A stretch of 26,457 nucleotides of DNA, taken from the IMG/VR virus record IMGVR_UViG_3300020437_000389, positions 1 through 26,457 of that record; one strand, 5' to 3'. The DNA is from a virus. Position numbers and translations under genes: made by a program. Below the pieces are notes generated by a model. The model was not told where the DNA came from and did no database searches. It saw only the letters and a program-made list of their open reading frames with translations. This document shows, piece by piece, positions 1-7,835 of the stretch. Every line of letters begins with the position of its first letter. Within the stretch, counting starts at the first letter, position 1.

Positions 1-652
1 TACTTTGTAGCATACCATAACCTGAGCCTACATCATTTGTTTCTATAACTTGAATGGCACCATTTACTGATGCATTTTGAACGGCAAGTTGATTAGTTTG
101 TTCTGCACTACCATCACTAGATATTAATGTTTGTACTGGCATATGTGATGCTGTCAAGAACTTACTTGCAAGTCCTAAACTGATAGTATACATATACTTC
201 CAAGTATAACCATCTGATGTAGTAAAAGGTGTTGTTGAGAAACCAGCTGGCTTCACAGTTGACTGCCCGCCTTTATTATTGTATAGACATTTATACACGT
301 TGTTTTGATCAGTCAACACATAAAAATCTGATTCGTATAAATTTATATTTGTATGCTTGTACATAGGATAAACTGTACCTGTAGTCCAATCATGTCTAGG
401 AACAACATGACTTATATCTGTTGTGTTTATCTTTTTAGCTCCTATAGCATCTTTCCAAATAGTGTAATGTTTGTCTTTGATTGTTTCAGTAGCTGTAGGT
501 GAATTTGGTTCGTTGGGCCAATGTGTACTTTTACCTAGAACTGCATAAAGTATTGTAGAATTTTTTGTGCTTCTTCCGTCAGACTCATTTACAGAATCTA
601 CAAAAGCTTTTGCACCCATGATATTCATTTCTTTACTAGAATAAGAAGTCAT
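1..652 (-). CDS. 8: Baseplate wedge protein, T4 gp8-like (3' end outside window)
   Basis: Baseplate wedge component. About 217 codons from the ATG at 652 run off the window edge; T4 gp8 is about 334 residues, so roughly the N-terminal two thirds is visible. Seen in the translation: HVVPRHDWTTGTVYP near residues 74-88, NNVYKCLYN near 113-121 and SDGYTWKYMYTI near 140-151. These match T4 gp8 segments (VIPRRDW, VYRCL, DGYVWEYLFEI) in the same order, which is the main reason for the call. The start overlaps the stop of the upstream gp7-like gene (TAATG), so the two are translationally coupled. Position after 6 and 7 matches the T4 order 6-7-8. The last visible part cannot be judged for completeness. 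Confidence 0.85.
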   Translation of the reverse strand, partial: MTSYSSKEMNIMGAKAFVDSVNESDGRSTKNSTILYAVLGKSTHWPNEPNSPTATETIKDKHYTIWKDAIGAKKINTTDISHVVPRHDWTTGTVYPMYKHTNINLYESDFYVLTDQNNVYKCLYNNKGGQSTVKPAGFSTTPFTTSDGYTWKYMYTISLGLASKFLTASHMPVQTLISSDGSAEQTNQLAVQNASVNGAIQVIETNDVGSGYGMLQS

Positions 653-3468
653 TATGATACCGTTCCCGAAAAATAATGAGCATTTGCTCCTGTTATATTA
701 CCATGCGTCCAATTTACTGCCAGATTGGCGCTGGTTGCACTGCTGACTATATTTAGTCGTGCTTGATAAAAGACATTGCTAATTGGACCTATTATTATTG
801 ACTGTCCGTTAGCAAATTCTGTAGTTAATTGTGTACCAGTTCCTGTTATTGTATTCGCATTATTATTGATAGCTATTGTACCTGTTGCTACTTTTCGTGT
901 TCTTATCAAACTTGTAGATACAGATTGACTCATAGCATTTGTAGAAACTTTAAATTTACCGAAAAACTTTTGTCCGGCAGGGTGTATTAATCTTAAAGCA
1001 ATATCTTTATATCGTGTCAATGCAATAGACGCTTCTACTTCGTAAGAAAACTCTTGATAGAAATTACTATCTTGTATAAAACCTCTAGCTGAAGATACGT
1101 GTCCTCTTGTCGATGCATAGTAACCTTCAGCATTTGCTATACCATCTATTGTAATTATACCTGTTGCTTGAATAGCATTCAATCTACCTGAAGAAGAAAA
1201 AGTTATTGTTTCTTTTGGTTTATAAGAGAAACCTGAATCAATAACTCTAGCACTTTTAATAGAACCATTAGCACCTATATCTGCCGTTATAACAGCATTT
1301 TCACCTAAAACACCTTCGTCTTGTATACTTACAATATTGACAGCACCTGTTCCTGCAAGAGTGCCTTGGCTTGCATCTGTAAAATGTTTAGTTGCTGTAG
1401 TACCTAATGCCCAATTAATATTTCCTGGTTTTCTTTGCAAATCATCTTGCCATACTCTAAGAACAGTTTCGTATGTAGTATTAGCGTGTTGTATTGTTTG
1501 CCCTACAGCCATGACATTTGCTTTTGCACCTGTAGATGCTTGCTCTAATCTATCGTTAGTATCAATGGCAATGATGCTATTAACACCCGTACCAAAATTA
1601 GCATTGTCATATTGCACAGTGAGATAAGCTTCACCAATACCTAAGGCGGCTACGTTTCTATGCTCTGCTACAACTTTAGGTGCAACTGTAAAATCTTGTC
1701 CACCTAATCTATTTGATAATCTTGCAATTGTGCCAACTGTGTTGTTGACAAATGTTAGCGAATCAGATAGTCTAGTATGAATATTTTCTATCTTATTGTT
1801 AGAAGTTTGCACAACATTATTTCCAACAATAACAGAACTATTAACTTTTCGTATACCTTCTTTTTCTATAAATGCTCTCATAGGACCAGCATCAAACTGT
1901 GAAGATACATTTGCAGTAGTGTTTGCTGTTACCTGCATGGTGATAATTTTTCTATCAGGAGTGCTATCGCCATCATGATCATATTGATTACTAGCTGTAA
2001 TATCTAATATTCTTTTTACAACACCAAAAGCACCTGATTTTATTCCTACAATCTCGTCACCTTGTGTTATACCTCCACCACCATCTGTGTTTGCAACTTG
2101 TACAACATGATAACCTATTGTGTTTGCAAAAAATCCGTTAGTTGCTTTTACTGTACCTACAGTAGTTCCTGTAGATGTTGCTTTCTTTACTGTTTCGTTA
2201 TCTTGAAAGTTTTTAAAAGTATCAACTGCAAGAATAACATTATCTACTGTGGCATCATATGTTCTTCTAATTCCTTTGACTATAGCATTAGCAGAAGAAG
2301 TTACACCAAACAAACTATCACCAACTACAACACCTGGATCACTAGTATTTTCAAGAACTATGACTGCGTTTGCATTTGTTCTAAAGTTTCTTTTCTCAGA
2401 AAGAGTTTCATCTGATTCTCTAAAACCAAAGTCTGGTGAACCTAGTAAAGTGTTTGCATGTGTGTTCATAATACCTAATGAACTATCTGCATATGCAACT
2501 CTAGGCGCAGTAGCACCAAAAACAGTATTAGCTATAAATTTATTTGTACATAAGCTTAGTGCAAATGTGTCAGTCAAATCACCAGCAAATATCCTAAAAC
2601 TTGCAGGTGCTGTTCCATCTCCACCAACATACTCTAATATTGTTCCTTCATTCTCTTCACTTGATACGTATCCTGAACCACCATCTACAAGATTGAAGTT
2701 AACTTTACTCTGTAAGTCTGACGTATCGGTGACAACTGCTTTTGCGAAAGCACCTGTTTTAGAAGATATAATATCTACGATATCACCTTTTCTATATTCA
2801 CCACCACCTGTTGCAACTGTAACTCTACGTATACCACACTCAACAATAGGTGCATAACTATTTGGTACACCTTTTAATTGTATTGCTTCTAAATGATTAA
2901 AAGAGCCTTTTACATTTGATAAAAGAATTTGATCAATGTCTCTATTTTTAGCTACAAGTCTTTTTACATCTTCTACTAAACCTTCAGCTTGACTATCACT
3001 TCCTTTTATTGTTTTTCCTATGAGAGTATATGCTCTAGGATCATGATGAGTAACTAAGTATCTGTCGATTCTAAAATCACCATCTGATACTTTAAGCATT
3101 TGATCAGCTGGAAAGTTTATCTCAACATCTTCATCATAAAGTATTTTAAATAATAACTTATACGAATCAATTGTACCTTTTGTTGTATATAAGTCTTTGA
3201 TACGTTTGGCAAGTAGTCTTTTATCAGCAAGAGCATCATCAGGTATTTCAGGCATCAACTCTGAACGAAAGTATTGTATATACTCATCTAGTGTGTCATC
3301 AATATCTTTGTAGCTTTTTAAGTTTCTCTGAATGTCCTGTTGTTTACCAGTTGTTTCTAAGTACTGATAGTACGCTTTAATAAAAGCAAGAAACTTCGGA
3401 CCTTCTTCTTTATAAAAAGCAGGAAACTGATTCTCTACTAGTGTTGATAGTTTTGCATCAAGTGCCAT
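652..3468 (-). CDS. 7: Baseplate wedge protein, T4 gp7-like
   Basis: A 938-residue protein between genes 6 and 8, where T4 has gene 7 (1032 residues, centre of the baseplate wedge). The N-terminal 140 residues are helix-rich and hold the segment YTTKGTIDSYKLLFKILYDE near residues 94-113, typical of wedge proteins of the gp7/gpI kind. The rest is rich in Gly, Thr, Asn and Val with repeated short beta-type modules such as GDxIVG and GxVVKGI, as expected for a large extended virion protein. Its ATG overlaps the stop of gene 6 and its stop overlaps the ATG of gene 8. Assignment rests mainly on order, length and the N-terminal pattern, as gp7 diverges strongly between phages. There are no catalytic motifs. 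Confidence 0.75.
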   Translation of the reverse strand: MALDAKLSTLVENQFPAFYKEEGPKFLAFIKAYYQYLETTGKQQDIQRNLKSYKDIDDTLDEYIQYFRSELMPEIPDDALADKRLLAKRIKDLYTTKGTIDSYKLLFKILYDEDVEINFPADQMLKVSDGDFRIDRYLVTHHDPRAYTLIGKTIKGSDSQAEGLVEDVKRLVAKNRDIDQILLSNVKGSFNHLEAIQLKGVPNSYAPIVECGIRRVTVATGGGEYRKGDIVDIISSKTGAFAKAVVTDTSDLQSKVNFNLVDGGSGYVSSEENEGTILEYVGGDGTAPASFRIFAGDLTDTFALSLCTNKFIANTVFGATAPRVAYADSSLGIMNTHANTLLGSPDFGFRESDETLSEKRNFRTNANAVIVLENTSDPGVVVGDSLFGVTSSANAIVKGIRRTYDATVDNVILAVDTFKNFQDNETVKKATSTGTTVGTVKATNGFFANTIGYHVVQVANTDGGGGITQGDEIVGIKSGAFGVVKRILDITASNQYDHDGDSTPDRKIITMQVTANTTANVSSQFDAGPMRAFIEKEGIRKVNSSVIVGNNVVQTSNNKIENIHTRLSDSLTFVNNTVGTIARLSNRLGGQDFTVAPKVVAEHRNVAALGIGEAYLTVQYDNANFGTGVNSIIAIDTNDRLEQASTGAKANVMAVGQTIQHANTTYETVLRVWQDDLQRKPGNINWALGTTATKHFTDASQGTLAGTGAVNIVSIQDEGVLGENAVITADIGANGSIKSARVIDSGFSYKPKETITFSSSGRLNAIQATGIITIDGIANAEGYYASTRGHVSSARGFIQDSNFYQEFSYEVEASIALTRYKDIALRLIHPAGQKFFGKFKVSTNAMSQSVSTSLIRTRKVATGTIAINNNANTITGTGTQLTTEFANGQSIIIGPISNVFYQARLNIVSSATSANLAVNWTHGNITGANAHYFSGTVS

Positions 3469-5231
3469 TAATTACTAACCTCTGCTTGTGTATCAATTAC
3501 TGCATCGGCAGAAGATATAATTATAATCTGTTCTCTCACAGGCACAATATCTTTGTTTACAGGATTGGCATTTACTTTTACTTCGATACCATCAAAGGCA
3601 GACACAACAAAACTATTTAACGATACTTTACCTGTGGTGTAATCTATTGCGCCAGCTTTAGAGTCAATAAACACTTGTTCTTTCTCTGTGTTAAATCTAA
3701 ACATTCTGATATTACCTAAACCATCATCATCTAACTGTGCTATAAAATTATTAAACGTAAATGTAGTAGATGTTATAGAGTTCTTTTCTATAGCGTTATG
3801 AAACTCTAACTCTACCAATGTTGCACTTGTTGTGCTAGGTACAAATCTTTTTTGCATTTTAAACTCTGCTTCATTATTAAGCACTGCGTCATTTGTATTA
3901 TCTAAATCACGCACGAATCTAGAATATCGTAGTTTCTTACCAAACTGTTCTAAACTATTGGTAGAATACTTGGTTATAGAATCTCTTACAAGTGCCTGTA
4001 TTGCAGAAGTACCTATATTCGCTTTGAGTGTGTCGTAGTAAGTTGTGATTGTAGGTATCACATACAGATAAGTAGGATCAATAATTATAGGATCAATACC
4101 TAACATTGTTCTACTCTTAATAGAGTTCTTTATTTCATCTTTGAGTGTAGCTGTTGGTATCAATTCACCTTGAGGTTTGATTGCGATGTAAACTTTTCCA
4201 TGAACGGCAGGAATAGCTTCTTCACCACCAAAAGCTACAACTGATGATAAATTAGTATTCTCATTTAATATTATTCTTTCAAAGTCTTTTGCAACAACTG
4301 CACGATTTTGAATCTTATAATTTCTTGGTGCGTTGAATTTTATACTATCAACACTTTCTATTTCTACTCCACCTCTCGCTACTGAATTTACTGAGAGATT
4401 AGTGCTTGTGTAACTAGGAGCAACTGATAAATTATCAATAGAGAAAGTATTAGCGCCGTTTGTCTGTATACCATGACATACCCTATATTCTACTTGTATT
4501 ACATTTCCATTCACTACAGGTTTACCTAGAGAACCAGTACCAAATAATATTTCATATTGCTTGTCATGTGTTTCTTGTAAGTAGTAAACAGCCGATTGAT
4601 TATTCACATCACGTATATTTGTTGCTTGTGTGTAAATGGTATTCGCTGAAGAAACAGAGGACTCTTTAACTGTAACACGAATACTTCTAGTATCTACATT
4701 CTCATTTGGTATAACATACTTAACAGGTGATGCATCATTCACTGTAAACTCTTGTGTGACTGGTGTACCTTCTGTTATTGTTATTGCTTTTGAAAATGTG
4801 TTTGATATATTCTTTATTATGTTTGTTTCAGGTGTAACAAATGTAAATGTTCTATTGTTTATACTTGTTGTAAATGTTGTATTCTTTGGTAGTGCAAATT
4901 CTGATATTGCGTTTGATACACCTGTAAAAGTTATTGTAACATTTGCACTTGCGCCTCTTGCAGAACGTGTGATATAACCTAGCTCTTTTGCTCTAGATAC
5001 TACACTATCTCTTTGCTGTGCTGTATCAAGAAACATTTCGTTTGCAAGCATATTTGTATAAAATGCATTATAATGTGTATTGTATGATAATACGTCCAAC
5101 AAAACAGACATATTACTACCTTCGAAATCATAGTCGTTGAACTGTGTTTGAGATTGTAAATATGTTTTTAAATTAGATTTGATATCAGCAAAATCAACTT
5201 CGGTTATATTTAAGTATGTGTTAGCAGACAT
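3468..5231 (-). CDS. 6: Baseplate wedge protein gp6 (baseplate J family)
   Basis: A 587-residue protein; T4 gp6 is 660. Gp6 dimers form the ring that holds the wedges together around the hub. Seen: an N-terminal segment on the pattern of baseplate J-like proteins (VLLDVLSYNTHYNAFYTNM near residues 45-63, then NEMFLDTAQQRDSVVSRAKE), a central beta-rich region, and the RNYKIQNRAVVAKDFERI segment near residues 303-320, the usual J/gp6 landmark for the start of the C-terminal domain. It follows gene 25 with one base between and runs straight into gene 7. The 25-6-7-8 order and these landmarks make the assignment firm. Confidence 0.9.
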   Translation of the reverse strand: MSANTYLNITEVDFADIKSNLKTYLQSQTQFNDYDFEGSNMSVLLDVLSYNTHYNAFYTNMLANEMFLDTAQQRDSVVSRAKELGYITRSARGASANVTITFTGVSNAISEFALPKNTTFTTSINNRTFTFVTPETNIIKNISNTFSKAITITEGTPVTQEFTVNDASPVKYVIPNENVDTRSIRVTVKESSVSSANTIYTQATNIRDVNNQSAVYYLQETHDKQYEILFGTGSLGKPVVNGNVIQVEYRVCHGIQTNGANTFSIDNLSVAPSYTSTNLSVNSVARGGVEIESVDSIKFNAPRNYKIQNRAVVAKDFERIILNENTNLSSVVAFGGEEAIPAVHGKVYIAIKPQGELIPTATLKDEIKNSIKSRTMLGIDPIIIDPTYLYVIPTITTYYDTLKANIGTSAIQALVRDSITKYSTNSLEQFGKKLRYSRFVRDLDNTNDAVLNNEAEFKMQKRFVPSTTSATLVELEFHNAIEKNSITSTTFTFNNFIAQLDDDGLGNIRMFRFNTEKEQVFIDSKAGAIDYTTGKVSLNSFVVSAFDGIEVKVNANPVNKDIVPVREQIIIISSADAVIDTQAEVSN

Positions 5232-5232
5232 G

Positions 5233-5628
5233 TTATCGTACTCTTTCTAAAATTACATCTAGAACAATTGCTTGAGGATCATTTACGATTTCGAATGCAA
5301 CTGTTATTGATATAGCATTTAAATCTATTCTATCTTCTACTAAGCAATCGATAATATTGGCTCTTGGTTCATAGTTGCGTATTGTAGTAAAGACGGCTTC
5401 TTTTATTTGATCTTGTAGATACGCAGTAAAAGGTTCGAATAGATATCCTCTAATACTACAACCAATGCCTGCATTAAAAGGACGTTCTCCGAAATCAGTC
5501 AATATCAAGTTCTTTACAGCTTGTTTAACTGCATCTCTATTAGTCTTTTTATTTAAAGACTTTGTGATAGGATTTGTGATAAACTGATTATCGAAATCGC
5601 TGTATATGACTTGACTGGTTTCAGGCAT
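5233..5628 (-). CDS. 25: Baseplate wedge protein gp25 (GPW/gp25 family)
   Basis: A 131-residue protein, almost exactly the length of T4 gp25 (132). It carries the family hallmark GERPFNAGIGCSIRGYLFEPF around residues 47-67, the lysozyme-like-fold core of GPW/gp25 proteins, followed by a helix and strand. In T4-type and related contractile systems this protein joins the wedge to the first sheath disc. The ATG at 5628 lies inside the end of the upstream 56-residue H1-like gene (8-base overlap), so translation is probably coupled. Assignment is secure from motif, length and neighbours. Confidence 0.95.
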   Translation of the reverse strand: MPETSQVIYSDFDNQFITNPITKSLNKKTNRDAVKQAVKNLILTDFGERPFNAGIGCSIRGYLFEPFTAYLQDQIKEAVFTTIRNYEPRANIIDCLVEDRIDLNAISITVAFEIVNDPQAIVLDVILERVR

Positions 5629-5791
5629 TCTTCTTCTCTTGTATCTCTTTTCTTCTCATAGTACAGATTTTAGATATTTCTGCCAAAGCTTTTCTTGCTC
5701 TTGTACCAGCAGATTTATTTCCTTTTTCAAACTTTTCACTCTCTCTTACATATGTTTCAAAAAGATTTAACAAACTATCATGATAATTCAC
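5621..5791 (-). CDS. Histone H1/Hc1-like small basic protein, GTG start
   Basis: A 56-residue gene easily missed because it is short and starts with GTG. The start is supported by a Shine-Dalgarno run (AGGAAGAG) about 5 bases upstream. Seen: an acidic and aromatic N-terminal helix, then KGNKSAGTRARKALAEISKI at residues 23-42 and a basic tail (MRRKEIQEKKN). The GNKxAGTRxRKxLxEIxK pattern is that of the bacterial Hc1/histone-H1-like family (chlamydial Hc1 and short bacterial relatives), whose members bind DNA. It lies 39 bases behind a perfect TATAAATA late-type element and overlaps gene 25 by 8 bases, so it should be made late with the baseplate wedge proteins. The function in a phage (packaged-DNA or host-nucleoid binding) is inference. 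A gp25-linked scaffold helix is an alternative. Confidence 0.7.
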   Translation of the reverse strand: MNYHDSLLNLFETYVRESEKFEKGNKSAGTRARKALAEISKICTMRRKEIQEKKNA

Positions 5792-5829
5792 TTGACTCTT
5801 CCTTCATATAATGATAAAATACTATTGTC

Positions 5830-5837
5830 TATTTATA
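5830..5837 (-). promoter_or_regulatory. T4-type late promoter -10 element TATAAATA
   Basis: A perfect TATAAATA on the minus strand in the gap between the PAAR stop (5842) and the H1-like GTG start (5791). It would drive the H1-like gene, 25, 6, 7 and 8. In an AT-rich genome several such octamers are expected by chance per window, so the intergenic position with a leader of suitable length is what supports it. Confidence 0.6.
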
Positions 5838-5841
5838 ACTA

Positions 5842-6144
5842 TTAATCACCATTTACAAATACATTTTCAGAACCTGTTTCTGCTTTACTTGGTAGAAACT
5901 TATCGTGCCCTTTTGTAGCATCGTCTTTTCTATGCACGGCTTTACCATTAATAAAGACGTTAGGAGAACCAACGAGTGCTTCATCACCACATTCTGTTTT
6001 ATCACCTACAACAATTGCAGGTTCACCATTGACAAACACATTAGCACCAGATTTAGTGTAGGGTGTTTGATGAAGAGGTAATGGTGTAAAAGGATCCTCA
6101 TGTTTGACATTCTTGTCTAATGTTGCTCGAACTACACCTGGCAT
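5842..6144 (-). CDS. 5.4: PAAR-repeat spike tip protein (T4 gp5.4-like)
   Basis: A 100-residue protein made of the PAAR fold: short repeats NVFVNGEPAIVVGD, NVFINGKAVHRKDD and a final NVFVNGD, with candidate metal ligands H15, H25, C52, H71 and H80. PAAR proteins cap the beta-helical spike of contractile tails and bind a single metal ion at the tip. In T4 this is gp5.4 on the gp5 needle. The start ATG overlaps the stop of gene 5 (TAATG), exactly the partnership expected. The family is clear; which of the five residues bind the metal cannot be told from sequence alone. Confidence 0.9.
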   Translation of the reverse strand: MPGVVRATLDKNVKHEDPFTPLPLHQTPYTKSGANVFVNGEPAIVVGDKTECGDEALVGSPNVFINGKAVHRKDDATKGHDKFLPSKAETGSENVFVNGD

Positions 6145-7646
6145 TATATTGCACTAGATGTTGGAGCTGGTGTGGTACCATCGTCACATGCTACCGCTCT
6201 TCTGACTGTTCTTAATCTCCAGAAAAAACCACCTCTAAGTTTATATCTCTTTTGTGTAATACTATTACTTTGATTACCACCGACAACTTCTATATGTGTA
6301 TCTGTAAAGTTACCTGTAGCAAACGCAACGTGTCCTGTTCCTTTCGCTGAACCACCTCTTTGAAATACCAATATATCTCCTCTTTTGAGATTTGTCAAAT
6401 CTATTTTATCACCTTGTGCTGTAGCTACTTCTGTACCATAGTTTGCATATGCTTGTGATGATGCTGTTTGTATGTACTTATTACCTGAACGCTTGAGTAC
6501 TGCACCAGCAAACACAGCACACCATGCTGTTCTATCTGCATATTGAGAACCATTATAACCAATCTCGTCCCAAAGAAACTTAATTTTAGGATTACTACCT
6601 GTTTCTTTCCAACCACCTTCGTTCATAAGTTCTATTGCAACATCAATTGGATTTCTGTGTGGATTATCAGGCGAACCGCAAGTAGCAGGTGTCTTCTCTG
6701 GATATTTTACGTCTTCTGGATTTTTACCATCAGTTTGTTCTACTTGTTCTGGATTATCTGGATATTCTACACCTGCTTCTATTTGTGTTTCTTCAGGCTT
6801 GAGTTTTATAATATTGGTTTCAAATAATATAGCATCATCAATCAATTCAGGTGTGTATAAATCTCCTGTCGTACTATTTAAATCAATTCGTTTTGATTTG
6901 ATATCAACATTATTAAATGTTGTAACATTGAAGTTACCTCTTGTATTAAAGTTTATATCACCATCAACAAAATAATTTAAGTTACCAGTTGTGTGTATAT
7001 TGTTATTACCAGATATGGTTTGAAAATTATTCTTTTGTTGTATAACTACATCACCACTAGGTTGTATTTCTATTACTGTTCCTGATTTATGAAAGACTTG
7101 TATACGTTCTGCATTCGGTGTATCATCAACTTCAATGACATGTCCGCTCTCAGTTTCTGTTACATGATTGTAGGGGTACTCGGCTTTATAAGACGCTTCA
7201 GGCGCTCCAATAGTGCCATCACTATCAATCGTAATAGTAGGAGTGCCTCTCGCAAGTTTGTTAACATCACTCTCATCAACATATAAAGGATATTTACCAT
7301 TTGGATCATTGAAACCTCTTGAACTGTCTGCTGAAAACTTAGGCGCTCCAGCTATTGTTCCCATTATGTATGGTTGTTGTGCTTTCTTTCCGTCTGCAAA
7401 GAATCCAATAACCCACGATCCTTCAAGGATTCCCGTAGGCGATTTACCTTTTCCACTGACGCCTGCGGAAGTGACATCTTGGATAGGTATTGCCCATGGA
7501 AGACTGTCAGTAGGTATTTCGTTCTTATCATCGGTGTGCCAACCATAACACCTGACACGCAACCTTCCGAGTTGTACAGGATCATTACGGTCTTCGACAA
7601 CCCCGAAGAACCATATAAAATCATTTATCCCTAGGAAGTTTTTCAT
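6144..7646 (-). CDS. 5: Baseplate hub spike gp5 with C-terminal CHAP/NlpC-type peptidase domain
   Basis: A 500-residue spike protein. The ATG at 7646 is preferred over TTG at 7652 because AGAGGA lies about 9 bases upstream. Domains by eye: an OB-fold (gp5/VgrG type) at residues 1-105 with FFGVVEDRNDPVQLGRLRVR; a linker; a repetitive beta-helix at about 160-260 (IEIQPSGDVVIQ, NNIHTTGNLNYFVDGDINF); and a C-terminal domain at about 330-480 resembling CHAP/NlpC amidohydrolases, with C376 in RTAWCAVFAGAVLKRSG, GDILVF, H439 in GHVAFATG and VVGGNQ. T4 gp5 instead carries a lysozyme domain between OB-fold and helix. The enzyme would cut peptidoglycan during DNA entry. It overlaps the small upstream ORF and is followed directly by its PAAR tip. 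Confidence 0.9.
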   Translation of the reverse strand: MKNFLGINDFIWFFGVVEDRNDPVQLGRLRVRCYGWHTDDKNEIPTDSLPWAIPIQDVTSAGVSGKGKSPTGILEGSWVIGFFADGKKAQQPYIMGTIAGAPKFSADSSRGFNDPNGKYPLYVDESDVNKLARGTPTITIDSDGTIGAPEASYKAEYPYNHVTETESGHVIEVDDTPNAERIQVFHKSGTVIEIQPSGDVVIQQKNNFQTISGNNNIHTTGNLNYFVDGDINFNTRGNFNVTTFNNVDIKSKRIDLNSTTGDLYTPELIDDAILFETNIIKLKPEETQIEAGVEYPDNPEQVEQTDGKNPEDVKYPEKTPATCGSPDNPHRNPIDVAIELMNEGGWKETGSNPKIKFLWDEIGYNGSQYADRTAWCAVFAGAVLKRSGNKYIQTASSQAYANYGTEVATAQGDKIDLTNLKRGDILVFQRGGSAKGTGHVAFATGNFTDTHIEVVGGNQSNSITQKRYKLRGGFFWRLRTVRRAVACDDGTTPAPTSSAI

Positions 7647-7827
7647 CACCAACTATCCTCTTCCCATCTTTGATTGTTACTTGTGTAACATGTCTATCTT
7701 TTGGTTTATTTCCTGGTTTGAAAATATCTATTTCAATATATCCATCAAGAGAATCTTTACCTACAGAGTCATGAGGATCATCTGTGTGTTTTGGTTCTTT
7801 TATCTCTTGTAAAAATTCTTCTGCCAT
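7621..7827 (-). CDS. Small acidic/charged protein of unknown function in the hub operon
   Basis: A 68-residue protein with no recognised family. It is highly charged (DDPHDSVGKDSLDGYIEIDI, then KPGNKPKDRHVTQVTIKDGKR) and has no cysteine, signal peptide or membrane segment. A strong Shine-Dalgarno (AGGAGC) lies at the end of the upstream nuclease gene, 8 bases from that stop. Its 3' end overlaps the start of gene 5 by 26 bases, which argues for real, coupled translation. Position between the nuclease and gene 5 suggests a hub assembly factor or a partner of the nuclease; neither can be shown from sequence. Confidence 0.7.
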   Translation of the reverse strand: MAEEFLQEIKEPKHTDDPHDSVGKDSLDGYIEIDIFKPGNKPKDRHVTQVTIKDGKRIVGDEKLPRDK

Positions 7828-7835
7828 TTTTGCTC

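Noticed and set aside
2062-2857. Plus-strand open frames inside the baseplate operon, and similar ones elsewhere
   Set aside because: They are antisense shadows of well-supported genes, with no ribosome sites or recognisable products.
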